From Gigaspora margarita (Eukaryota > Glomeromycota > Glomeromycetes > Diversisporales > Gigasporaceae), in assembly GCA_009809945.1 (NCBI GenBank), contig WTPW01000016.1, positions 97,650 through 161,649 on the forward strand: a stretch of 64,000 bases of DNA, given 5' to 3'. This document shows, piece after piece, positions 22,657-34,559 of this stretch. The notes under the pieces are model-generated. The model made no database searches, was not told where the DNA came from, and saw nothing but the letters and a program-made list of their open reading frames with translations. Both the position numbers and the translations under genes were made by a program. The number at the start of each line of letters is the position of its first letter. Position 1 is the stretch's first letter.

Positions 22657-23051
22657 TGACAAATATATAAGCCGTGTGTAATTAGTTATAGCCAGATATC
22701 CTTATATTAACTAATTATAAATACTATACAATTTTGGCCATCTGTATTATACTGATCTGTTATGATCTCAATTATTCCTGTTTTACTAATTGTTTATTAC
22801 AGGTTTTTACTATTATTTTTGGGCACAACGTAATTCAATCTCAATAGGGAAATAACTTCTGGCTGTCAATTAATAAAATAGAAGAATAACTTATTATTCC
22901 CCACTATGAGAAAATAATATTCTTATATTTTCCCAGATTTTTTCTCTTTGGCACCTATCAGAACTGAAAAAATGCGAGAAAATATTTTATTATTATCTGC
23001 TTCGCAGGGAATAAATAGCACAACTTGAATGTCATAACATCAAGTTTTGTA
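22657..23051. other. No gene recognised
   Basis: Contains a few GC-richer words (CTATCAGAACTGAAAAAATG, TCTGCTTCGCAGGG) but no reading frame or repeat boundary. Confidence 0.45.
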
Positions 23052-23180
23052 CTAAATTTTTTTTTACAGTAAATCACCACAATAGTCAGTAAGTTTGTAA
23101 CAAAATTTTATAGTAAATTGTGATAGAAACCACAACTATTAATTCCAATATGAATTAACTCAAAATTATACTGCATTAGG
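23052..23180. repeat. Fragment of the Helitron-associated minisatellite
   Basis: 'TTTTTACAGTAAATCACCAC', 'AGTAAGTTTGTAACAAAATT' and 'CCAATATGAATTAACTCAA' match the satellite at 1-2500 and 54166-54600. No hairpin end is attached. Confidence 0.65.
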
Positions 23181-24594
23181 ATGTTTGGTATACTATGAAA
23201 ATCAAATCTATATGTGGTATTATAATAAAATTCTAATAAGACAGACTTTTAAATAGTTTTTTCCTGATTAACCGATCAAAACATTTCATATATAAACATG
23301 TATTACATTTTTTTAGATACACAGGTTTTATTTGCTTTTTTCTCTAAAAAACTTCAATACAATTCAATTTACACTCCTTATAACTACAAAGTTATAGAGT
23401 CTTATTTTTATATTAAATATAGTAGAGTTTATTTTTCTAAAAACATTTTAATTACATTTTAATTTGGGTGGTCAGGAAATTTTTAAATAAATTGATAAGC
23501 TTGATTGATCAAAATGCAAATTTCGTTCTGTAGTTTGATTCATAGGCACTTATTATTAATTTTCTTGGAATTTTTTACTATACATCTAATTAAACATGGA
23601 GAAGCATGGATTTTTATGAGTCTTATAAATGTTGAATTCAATTACAAAAATCCATACTCATTATTGTTATATAAAAAATCTCTAATAGCACATATATAGT
23701 AAAGGAATAAATTGTGACTAGAAATAAATTTTTTGTTTTAAATAGATTGATTGACATATTTAACTTTTGGATTGTGCATTTATTGAATAGAATTGATGCT
23801 ATGGTGGCTCAGATTGAATCTAGCCAAATTAGTAATTCTGATCTTATTGAAATGAACTTGAACTTTCTTAACTTTTGTACTTTTCTGCACTTTTTGAACT
23901 TTTTGAACTTATAGTTATCTATTTTAGTAAATCAAGTAGGTTCAAGTTATGTTGTAATCATGCAAACAAAAAAGTATAAACATGGTACCTTTCACTTCAA
24001 TAAAGGTATAATCTTCAAAATAAGTGTAGAAGTATTATCTTGAAAGTAAAGTATATACTTAAAAAAAACTAACTTATCCTGTGCTAAAATACCTTTGTAT
24101 CTGTAATTAATTTCTGAAACTCTGTGATTAGTGATTTTGGACCAAGTTATTAAATTTTGATAGGTTTTGTCAGTCAATTCTTTGGTCATATGATAAACTA
24201 TATGAAAATCACGTAAAATAATTAACAGAAAGTTACACCCAATCTCACACTGATTAAACTATATGTATAACAAAAAAATTTCCTATTGTTGAAATAAATT
24301 ACAGAAACTTTACATTTTAAAGTAAATCTTTAAGCATCTAAACTATATTTAATATAATTTTTATTTTGTATGATGTTCTTTTATACTCGCTAAACATTAT
24401 TTAGTTTTATTTATTTAACAATAAAGCATAATGTTAGTTAATTTCTCAAATTCTATATATTATTTTGTGATCAACATGTTATTTATCGATTAAAAGCTTT
24501 ATTAAAAGTTACATATGTTTTTAATACTAAATTAAATCGGAATAGAAATTAAAACAATACTAGTTTTGTTTCAAAAAAAGTAGGCCATGAACTG
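23181..24594. other. Unassigned; two short open frames of unknown origin
   Basis: Two neighbouring plus-strand open frames (23505-23699 and 23714-23914) and one minus-strand frame (23992-24189) are visible. None contains a motif I recognise, and all lie in AT-rich sequence where such lengths occur by chance. They may be decayed coding sequence, but this cannot be supported from here. Confidence 0.35.
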
Positions 24595-26000
24595 TGTTGG
24601 GAGGAAGATATTTTGTTTATTAGTTATAATATTTCCAGTATCAGAAAAGAGGTGTTCTGATAAGTATGAGGTTCCTGGAATTTCTAAAAACTTTTGTGCT
24701 TGCTACGTCATTTGAGAAAGGATTAGTTTATTATCTCAAATCATATTTTATTATTTGAGGCATATCAAAATATATTTTTAATTCAGATTCAATGGAATAA
24801 ATGGGCTTAGAAGTTTCTTCAAAGAGTGAATTGAATAATGTAAAGGATGGATTATTTTCAAAAGGGGTTGTTTTTGAATATATATTTTTTGCACTTTCTA
24901 TTTTGTATTTTAGTTTATATTTTATCATCTCTAGATTTTTTGGCTCAAAGCTTAAATCCTTAAATCTTGGATCAAGAATAACAGCAAATATACCCTTCTG
25001 CTCTTGGTTCATCCAAGCAGTTTTAAATGAAAGCTCTACACACATCATGAATAACAGCAAATATACTCTTTTGCTCCTGGTTTATTCTAGCAGTTTCAAA
25101 TAAAAGCACTATCTTGTCACACACATCATGAACAATTGAATATTTAAGAGTTGTTTTCTTTTGAAATAGATATTCTTGTAATCTTTTAATTAGAAGTAAC
25201 TTATTGAGAAGATAGGATAATGATCTCTACCTATTTTAGCTATAACATTTACAAAAGGGCCTAGCAATTCAACTAACTCTTGGATTTCTAACAATTCTTC
25301 TTTATTAAGAAGCAAATTTTTGGCATGATGCCTAATACTTCTTTCTTTATTTTTTGCAAGATCTTTTTGTAAACTTTTTATATTTTTATAAAGAAAAAGT
25401 AGACATTATACAACAAATAAGTTAGGTTCCATCTGGGTATAGTATTATTTAAAATTGGGTCAAGGTCTAAAATATCATTATTTTGTAATAGATTTTTTTC
25501 TTTAGCTATTTCAATCTGCACTAATCATAAAATTTCTATAAATTTATCTTTTGGCAACAAATATTTTTAGAGATTTTGTATAGTAATCAAGTCAGTAGCA
25601 TATTTTAAACCATCTGTAACTCTAAGCTAAATTATATTAGCTGTACTTTATATATATAAGGTCCCAATATTATTTAATTCTTTTACTATTAAGCTGGCAT
25701 TATTAGTAATACCTGTTATGTGTTTGTCACTTGAACCCCATTTAGCTAACTTTTTTATAAAAATCTTTAATATGTTCTGATGTATAAGACTTAGAAAGAG
25801 CCAATGGGCTATAATTTCAATATGTGGTTTGTAATTTTAAGTGAGTCTATAGGTCTGTAGTAAATGCAAACAATTCTAATATGTTGTCAATTAAATTTTT
25901 TAAACAATTTTCAGTATTTTTATTGCCTTATGCATTTTTTGTCTGAATATATTATAATCTTGAAATTGAAATTGTGGCTCTGCTTTATATAAAAGATCAT
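24595..26000 (-). pseudogene. hAT-superfamily transposase, C-terminal two thirds, broken
   Basis: The minus-strand translation contains a succession of hAT landmarks. KWGSSDKHITGITNNAS (about 25690-25745) corresponds to the conserved 'DNA(S/A)N' region of the DDE core. AVILDPRFKDLSF (about 24960-24985) is the 'LDPRFK' block. FDMPQI leads into the dimerisation domain, with LFSDTGNIITNK at about 24610-24660. In-frame stops and frameshifts separate the blocks. The BED zinc finger and the transposon ends were not located; decayed sequence may extend to about 26900. The family resembles ZBED/RICESLEEPER-type transposases. The plus-strand ORF at 24801-25103 is its shadow. Confidence 0.8.
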
Positions 26001-27966
26001 AAGTTGATCATTTTTTAAAATATTAAAAGTTACATATTATTATTAATCTATTCTAATATTCAGAAGTTAATTCTGTATTGTTTTTCTGATAAAGGTATTC
26101 TATAATTTAAAATTATAGTAGAGTATATTGCAATAGATCTAATTGTATATGCTGTTGTTGGGTGTTTCTTGTATACTACTTAGTGGCAATAAAGATTTAT
26201 TTTTATTTAATTTGTATTTAGTTCAAAGATATGCAGCTAAATTTGTTGTACAAGTTGTTATTTCAAAGTTACTTGGACATTATCATTTTTTATTATTATT
26301 ACTGATTCATATATTGCATTTAATTTTTTACCAACTTTGTCCTTTTTTATGTGTTTTCATACTCAACACTTTTCTGATTAAGGTCTTTTATTAGTATTAA
26401 AATTTCATAAATTATGGTACTAATTTTTATTTTGTATTTTGAGTAAATGCATTAAGTGATTCTTTAATTAATGAAAGTATGCTATTCAAAGAATTTATAT
26501 TTTCTAATAAGCTTTATTATTTATAGAGAGTTTGTCATTTACTGATAAATATAGGTCTTTATCTAAAGATATTTGCTCATTAGAATATAAGAGTAATTTA
26601 TTATCTGATATTAAGACTGCTTTTTCATCTAGTTGTAATATAATTTATCTAACTACACATCTTTATTTAAAAAGTTTTGTAGTACCATTTTACAAATTTT
26701 ATTAGAAAAGTATAATTGCTTTCTTTTTTATATCTGATTTTAAAGTAAATAAATAGTATTTAATTTTTCAGTCATATGCCTTGTATAAGATTGCATGTTT
26801 GGCATAAACCAAATTATCTGAAGATAAAATATGCTTATATAAATATTTCTAAATAGTCATGTACAATATTTATTGCATGTATGCAATTGTTTAGATTTAA
26901 TATGATTATTCTTTTTTTTATTAGTATTAATATTGTTTGTATTTTTACAATTAAATATATATGAATAACAATAAATCAGCCTTAATCTGGAATCTGAAAG
27001 AATTAACCTTTTAATAATTCTAATTTATAAAAAGAATAAAGAATTCAAGCAGTCTGAATTTTTATAGTATATATTAAGGAATAGGTAAAATTTAATTTTT
27101 TTATTTATTTTACAAAATAATGTGCACAGTAGACATTTCTTTGTATTATTTCATCAATAATTACTTTATTATTTCATCAAATATCTTATTACACAGTATG
27201 ATTATTAATATATAACAAAACAAATAATTATAATCATTGTTAAACATTATTCAAGTAATTGTGAATAAAATAATATATTCTTATTAGCTAATACAATTTA
27301 TTAATAGTTGAAACAAGATCAGACAAATATAAAAATATTAAAAATATTAATAGTCAAATTTTACTAATCTTTTTCAGACAAGTTAAAGCAAAAAAAAAAT
27401 TTTAAACCAATTAAAATGCACAACTACATTGATCTATTTCTAGTTAAGAAATCTATTATTATTATTATAATAACAATGTTTTATAATTTGTATATACATT
27501 TTGTCTAAGTTGATTAATCTATTTTTGGTATAGTATTTGCTCTTTATTTATTATAGAGCAAAAATATAAAGTTTGATTCAATACACTATACTATATAAAG
27601 CTATATAATAAGTTTTTATAGTAATTTCAAGTTTAAAATAATGTATAACCACAACATTTTCTGATAATCCCTTATGCTAAAAGTTTAAAAAAACTGATCT
27701 ATAGAAAACTCTATAGTTAATCTATCTATATGCAACAAAACTCTACCATGCTATCATTAGGTGCAAAGTCCATATACTAGATGTTCTGCATCTAAAATTG
27801 AAATGAAAAAGACTTGCAAAAATTTAAGTAAGGCATCTTGGCAAGCTTTGATACTATTGAGCAAAAAACATAGTATAGAAACTCTAAAAATTTGTCAAGT
27901 TCTATAAATATAAAAATAAAAGTAGAGGCTAATTAAATATTTTATTCTATATAGCACAATTCTTAC
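26001..27966. other. Unassigned AT-rich region
   Basis: The first 900 bp may be the decayed 5' part of the hAT transposase, but no motif survives. 27000-27960 shows no gene. The plus-strand ORF at 26143-26394 is hydrophobic only because of base composition. Confidence 0.4.
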
Positions 27967-30230
27967 TAGTGCTCCTAGATTTAGTTCAGGATTGAACCAG
28001 ACTTTGACTCTAAATTTTACTAATTTTGAACTTCGAACCAGACTTAGACTCAATTATGAGTTTCACAAACTGGTCCAAGTTGAGTATAGTTATATGTATT
28101 TTTTGGTGCTGAACAAGTTTACTTAGTGCATGTTTTTAGAATTAATTANNNAAATTTTATGAATTATNNGATTTTATAAAATTTTATTAATNAAATTTTA
28201 TAAAATCTTATAATTCACAAAATTTTATTAATTAATTCTAAATTCATGCGCTAAGTAAACTTATTCAGTACCTAAAAATGCATCAAATTAGCAAAATTAT
28301 TTTATTTTACTTGAAATTTAGAGGATAGATGCATAATTTTGGATTTTTGATCAAAAAAGTCAAATTTAAGCATCTATTCTCCAAATTTCAAGTAAATAAA
28401 AAACAATTAGCTGATTTAATATATTTTAGGTACTGAATAAGTTTACTTAGTGCATGTTTTTAGAATTAATTAGTAGCCTTTTATGAATTATAAGATTTTA
28501 TAAAATTTTATTAATAAAATTTTATAAAATCTTAAAATTCACAAAATTTTATTAAATAATTCTAACTTTATACACTAAGTAAAATCAAATACATTAAATT
28601 AGCCAAGTTTTTATTTTACTTGAAATTTGGAGAATAGATGCTTAAATTTGGTTTTTTTGATCAAAAATTCAAAATTATGCATCTAATTTCTAAATTTCAA
28701 GTAAAATAAAAATAATTATGCTAGTTTGATGTGTTTTAGGTGCTGAATAAGTTTACTTAGTGCATAAAGTTAGAATTAATTAATAAGAATTTGTGAGTTA
28801 TAAGTTTTTATAGAATTTTATTAATAAAATTCTATAAAACCTTATAATTCACAAATTTTTATTAATGGATATGAGTTCAGTATCACTTTGTAGTACAAAA
28901 AACTACTGATAGTACACCCTTTAAAGGCTATCATCTAGAAATTTAAAAAATTAATTTTATTTTTTAAATAGTATATTAGATTTGTTAGATATTGAGCATT
29001 ATATACAACTAATTTTAATAGCTTTAACTGTTATTTTTGATTTTATATAATTTTTTTTTAAATTTTTACGTTTTTGCTAAAATTTTTTTGTTCTAAACTC
29101 TAATTTAACAATTTACTAGTGATTTTATAGTAAAAACTAGGTTCAGAAATGTACTACATGTAGTACAGCAAATTTAAAAAAAAATATTTTTTTTAAAAAT
29201 TATTTTCTCAAAAATTTTATTAATAATATTAAAAAAAATTCTGCTAAACTATACTTTGACAATTATCAGATTTTTGTATACAAAAATTATTTGAATATAT
29301 ATTTTTTTGGATTTTTAAAGCAGTTTAACAAATGTACTACCAGTAGTACAAAAAGTAACTCATATCCATTAATTAATTTAATTTTATGCACTAAATAAAC
29401 TTGTTCAGCACCTAAAATACATCAAATAGGTACAATTCTTTTTATTTTACTTGAAATTTAGAGAATAGTTGCATAATTTTGGATTTTTGATCAAATAATT
29501 CTAATTTAAGCATCTATTCTCCAAATTTCAAGTAAAATAAAATAATTCAGCAGATTTAATGTATTTGTAGATGTTGAACAATTTTACTTAGTACAAAAAG
29601 TTAGAATTAATTAATAAAATTTGTAAATTTAAAGATTTTATAAAATCTTATAATTCATAAAATGTTACTAAATAATTCTAAAAACATGCACTAAATAAAC
29701 TTATTTAGCAACTAAAAATACATTAAATCAGCTAATTGTTTTTTATTTTACTTAAAATTTGGAGAATAGATGCTTAAATTTGACTTTTTTGATCAAAATT
29801 TCAAAATTATGCATCTATCTTCTAAATTTCAAGTAAAATAAAAATAATTCTGCCAATTTGATGCATTTTTAGGTGCTGAATGAGTTTATTTAGTGCATAA
29901 AGTTAGAATTAATTAATAAAATTTTGTGAATTATAAGATTTTATAAAATTTTATTAATAAAATTTTATTAATAAAATTTTATAAAATCTTAAAATTTATA
30001 AAATTTTACTAATAAATTCTAAAAATATGCACTAAGTAAACTTATTTAGCAACAAAAAATATATATAACTATAATCAAACTCAGACCAGTTCACGAACTT
30101 TGAACTGAACCCAGACTGAACTCAGACTTTACCAAAAAGTCTAAATATAAAAGTCCAAGTCCAGTTTGAAAATCGAACCAGACTCAGACTTGATTAAAGT
30201 CCAGTTCAAGTTCAGTTCATAGGAGCACTA
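27967..30230. mobile_element. hAT-like non-autonomous element, 2264 bp, with internal satellite
   Basis: The ends TAGTGCTCCTA and TAGGAGCACTA form the tip of inverted arms of about 160 bp rich in GAACCAGACTNNGACT. A perfect 8 bp TSD ATTCTTAC lies on each side (27959-27966 and 30231-30238). The centre is about five diverged units of roughly 310 bp, each with inverted halves (AAGTTTACTTAGTGCAT versus ATGCACTAAGTAAACTT, and AATTTCAAGTAAAATAAA in both orientations). A 501 bp passenger element is inserted at 28867-29367. Short N runs occur at 28149-28192. No transposase. Confidence 0.8.
28867..29367. mobile_element. Nested TIR element, 501 bp (GGATATGAGTT family)
   Basis: Inverted ends GGATATGAGTT with an inner TTTTGTACTAC. 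It is flanked by ATTAAT on both sides (28861-28866 and 29368-29373), although the target is itself a repeated ATTAATTAAT, so the TSD length is uncertain. The interior contains further GTACTAC inverted words. No ORF. Confidence 0.7.
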
Positions 30231-30558
30231 ATTCTTACAGATTCTTTCTATTTTGGTATTATTTTTTGTGCTCCTTTAGTCTTTTCAAAGTTTTAACAAA
30301 AGTGAACAATTTAGTTTACTACTCCAAAAAATTAGTAGTGTTTACTTTTTCCAATTTAGAAATGTATCTACAAATTGGAATTAAGTTATAAGTGAAAACA
30401 AAGAATAACATATAAGGGTGTGGCAACTTAGCGAAGTTGGATATTTGTTACTTATCCCAAGCAAAAGTAACTACAGATACAGAGTTTGGATCTCACTAGA
30501 GACATTTTTCAAAAAATTTATAATTGTGTTACAGTAACTTATTCTAGAAAACCAAGCT

Positions 30559-30735
30559 AGGACCACAAAATATATAGAGAATGATAAGATATTAGTTTGC
30601 TTATTTTTGACTTTTTTGTGCAGATTATTTTCTTTTATAGTAATTAGTTTGCTTATTTTTGCCTTTTTTCTGCAGATCTTTTTATATTTAGTAATTTTGT
30701 AAAACCTTATCTTTCTGTAGATATTTTGGGATCCT
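30559..30735. mobile_element. hAT-like MITE, AGGACC family, 177 bp
   Basis: The ends AGGACCACAAAATATATAGA and its near-complement (GATATTTTGGGATCCT) are flanked by a perfect 8 bp TSD ACCAAGCT (30551-30558 and 30736-30743). Size and ends match the copy at 14058-14233. The minus-strand ORF at 30471-30740 runs through it and is not a gene. Confidence 0.85.
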
Positions 30736-30743
30736 ACCAAGCT

Positions 30744-31780
30744 AGATCAGTAGATCTGTAACTTGGGTCACACCAAGAGTGTATTGGTATAACAACAATA
30801 CCAATTTGGGAACTCTGATAGGGTGTATAAAGATCCCTCTAGGAGTACTAAAAAGAGAAACCAAGCTTGGCAAGTCCCAAGCATAGAAGTAGCCTGGCAC
30901 TGCATAATAGAAGCTGAACTAAAAGAGAAGGTGAATAGAAGTCAAAAAAAACTGGATGATGAAAAGGATCAATAGTGGGATCCTTACCAATCTGGCTACC
31001 AGAATCATGCCAGAAAAAAAGGATTTGCATTATGGAAGTAAGTACCAGAAAAAGGAAGTTCTAAGTTTGACCAGGTGGACCAATTCTTCTGGGCCTAAGG
31101 TTTGGGAGTTCAGTAAAGTATAGGTAGAAAAAATCTGAAAATAAAAGAGAAATAAAAAAAAAGTAAGTATTAGGGCTACAGAACTTTGTACTAGCAGAAT
31201 ATAAATAGGAAAGTAGTAACTTAAGATACAGGTCAGATTGCAGCAGTACTCAAAAGTGGCTTGAGATATAAACCTGGCAGTGGTAGCATTACAGGTACTA
31301 TTGGTAGATAGCAGTATAGAAAAATCAAGGCTAAGTATGTGTGTGGAATATATAGGATGCTCTGGTAGGTTTAAGTCATAGATAAAATAGTCTAAGTATA
31401 GAATTTGTAGCAATAAAAGTAGCTATTAGTTGTAATAGTTATGGATATTTTAATAAAGTGCTATGCTAATAAAAATAATGAAGCAAGACCTCACTTTAAA
31501 CAAAAAAAAAATAACATATGTCTGAGTTTTTATTCTTAGTATTAGATTTAAAAAAATAAAATTTCTTTTAATTTTATAAAAAGTTTCTATTAAATTTAAT
31601 AAATATAAAGCAAGGTCTCACTGTTAATATTTTTTAAAAAAAATGCATATTTAATTTAAAAATATAATAATAAATAAAAAATATAAAATTTTATATTAAA
31701 TTGTAAAATGGTGAAAATTATTTGTAAAAACTTCAAAAAGCATAATTGTGTATATTATTTATGAGTTTTACTAAAATGCA
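30744..31780. other. Unassigned, moderately GC-richer block (30750-31480)
   Basis: 30750-31480 has more G and C than its surroundings and two minus-strand open frames (30848-31030 and 31030-31413), the second strongly hydrophobic. Neither shows a recognisable motif. Short A-runs near 31500 could be the tail of a retroposed sequence, but no matching flank was found. 31500-31780 is plain AT-rich. Confidence 0.4.
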
Positions 31781-32526
31781 CCTATAGTGTTTTATTTTTT
31801 TTTTTCTTTAGTAACCTAGCGCTAGCTTTATTAATTTAATAAAATATACTAAAATTACTTTAATATACAATAAACTAATTACTATAGCTATGCTATATAA
31901 TCCAGCTACTTCAGAAATACCCAAGTATAGTTACTGTACTGATGTTTGTCTACTAGGGGTCTGTATAAGTTATCGACCTTATGCTTTTCTGAGGTTACAA
32001 TGAGGTGCTCAGTTTTCTTTTTTGAATGAAATTAATCTTTTGACCACTAGCTTGCATATTGCGAACTCAAGATCTGTGTATTGATCAATTTTTTAACCAA
32101 AATATTAACTTCTCTATTTTTATGATTCCTTTCTTTGAGACTTTCGTTCTTATTATTTTTTTTAAACCTTTTGTCCTGTCTGGTTGATCTGCTTTTATTT
32201 CTTTTCTCTATTCTGTCTTAACCTTTCACTTTTAAAGCCTTTTTAATTCCCATATTTTCTTGCTATGTATTTACTTTCTCGCATCTTTCCCTCTATATTA
32301 GCTGATAAAAACATTCCTGTATACTGAATGTGGTAGCGTCTATTATCTCTGAAATGTGTTTCCTTCTTGTAAAGACCTTTTTCAGTTTACTAAAGATTGA
32401 TCTGTCGAATAGGCCTCTCATGTACAAATATCTCAACTTGATCACTTCTTTGTACAAAGTTCCAAATATAAGTTTCTTAAGATCTTGAATTCTACAATTG
32501 TTATGAAGCTTATCCACTGTGGTTGT

Positions 32527-32769
32527 TCAAATTAGTTTAATTGTGAAGTTTTCAATCTCTTTCCAAACTTTTTCTAGGTTTTTACAAGATGAAAGGTGAT
32601 TTAAGTTCTCCTTTTTCTCGTTATCGCACATTATACAATTTCCTGAGATCATGAGTTTGGGCTTCCAAATGTTCAAATTTTCTAGAGTTGGAAGGATATG
32701 AAAAATACCTTTGGCGTATCTAACTAATGCACTGCTTTGTTCACTCATTTTACACCTAACTCCACGCAT
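32527..32769 (-). pseudogene. LINE C-terminal zinc-finger region (zf-RVT-like)
   Basis: Reads CIMCDNEKKENLNHLSSC: Cys-x2-Cys, then His and Cys, followed by KVWKEIE. This pattern resembles the zf-RVT finger of LINE polyproteins and probably binds template RNA or DNA. It lies downstream of RNase H. Confidence 0.6.
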
Positions 32770-33133
32770 TTCTTTGAATCTCTCCCAGTATTTTGTTCAA
32801 ATAGGTTCCTATCACCCAGCTCAATTTCTTTAACCTCATTTTTAACTAATGCGAACCATTTCCCTTCAGAGAATCTATGTTTATCTGTAGCAAAAAATTC
32901 TGGGAAGGATCCTCAATCTGAACTCCTTTTCAGAGAATATTAGATTTCCATCTTGTGTTTGGACACTTTGCCCAAATCCAGATTTCGTCAAGCATTAATG
33001 CTTCTTTGGCTAACTTATCTACATATTTATTTCACTGATCTTTCTTATGTGCTTTAACTTTGACTAACTCTATCTGAATGCTTTTAAACTGAATTGTTTT
33101 GAGAATTAAATCTAAAATTGAATAGTTTTTCAT

Positions 33134-33637
33134 TTAAAGCATCTGATAGAATGAGCTTTGTTCCAACACCCTACCAATACTCAGAATTGCTGTAGCTCTA
33201 TTAGTATTAATTTGCACCTGAGTATCTCTCCTCATTACCAAAAGAGCACACAGTATTGCAACCAACTCAGCACTTGTTGAAGATAGCCAATTGACTACTC
33301 TAACTTTCCTTTCTATAATAACCGAATTATTACTCTCATCTATTAATGCCCAAGCTGCTCCCATCTTATCAGTTCCTCCTTCTGTTAATCGTAACCAAGA
33401 ACCATCTGTAAAAATTTTATAACCCCTCCTATTTTCCCTTATATTCTCAATCACAAATTTAGTTAACATGTTCTTAGTCTTCTTTTCCAAATTTAGATGA
33501 TTTATTAGTTCTATTTCTGGTGTAGCTATCTCTATCGAATCTATTAGTTTAAGCTTTGTGAGCATAAAATTATCTTGTTTTCTTAAAAATAAGTCTAGCA
33601 CACAGGGCAAGGACCAGTTTTCTTTGTTTCTGATCAT
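33134..33637 (-). pseudogene. LINE RNase H domain
   Basis: A 167-codon open stretch with the RNase H signature: FTDGSW (Asp at residue 78), SAELVAI (Glu at residue 124) and INTNRATAI (residues 143-151) where a TDS-type motif would be expected. The third catalytic Asp therefore appears replaced by Asn (residue 146). The domain removes RNA from the RNA-DNA hybrid during reverse transcription. Confidence 0.8.
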
Positions 33638-34559
33638 GTTAAGAATGCATCCTTTAACATTTTCTACCTTAATCTTAGTTATGCAATTATTTTCTTTTCC
33701 TTTTTATTAAATGCACAATGCATGCACCTAACTGCAAGGTACTCACCACTGTTTTCTTTCTTTTTTAACCAATGCTCCACTTACAGTTTCCTTTTTTTTT
33801 CTTTTCAATTCTTTCTAACTTCTAGGATCCACTTCTTTGATCTTTAAAAATTATCTAGTCCTTGCTTTGTTTGTCCTTGTTGAGCTTAAATAAAGGTGGA
33901 CGGACTGTTTGCTAGTCCTTACTATCTAGCCGGAACTTATCTTTAACCAATCTTGAAGAGCTATTTTGTAAAGTATGTCTTTTTACTTCAACAAACCACT
34001 TGGCTTTTTTCCTCTTTGTGCTTCCTGATCTTGCTTTTTTGTGTTGTTGTCATATGATTAGTTCGCTGTTTTTACTGTTGAGCAATTGGTCCAAATAAAA
34101 AATTTCTAAGTTCTTTTAGTGATTATAGCTATTAGCTAATGATTAATGATTTAAAGGAATCTATCCCAAAAACCTACTTTCACAAACTGAGCTTGTTTGG
34201 AAGGTAATATTTATGTTCTTTCCTTTTTTGTTGTGGTTGTCCACTGGATCCATTACTCTTATATCTTTTGTAAAACCTGTATACATTGAGCCATGGCAAA
34301 TGTTCAGTTCAGTTAGCTCCTCCACCAAACCTATACTATTAAGCCTTTTGAGCAAATTTGTTGCTTGTTTTGCAAAAAGGGCATCCCCTAAGGTCTTGCA
34401 ATTAAAGGTACTACTATGTACTAGTATGCTGTTTGGTACTGTACGTGCAATTCCTAGCTTCCTTTTGAAGAGTCTCAGTATTGGCTAGTACTAATCTTCT
34501 AACTCTTTTTCTGACAGATTTGTGGCCTGGAGTATATATTCTAATTTTGGGATTAGCAC

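Noticed and set aside
24801..25103. Plus-strand 100-codon ORF
   Set aside because: Antisense to the LDPRFK block of the hAT transposase relic.
30471..30740. Minus-strand 89-codon ORF as a gene
   Set aside because: It runs through a hAT MITE with a perfect TSD (30559-30735).
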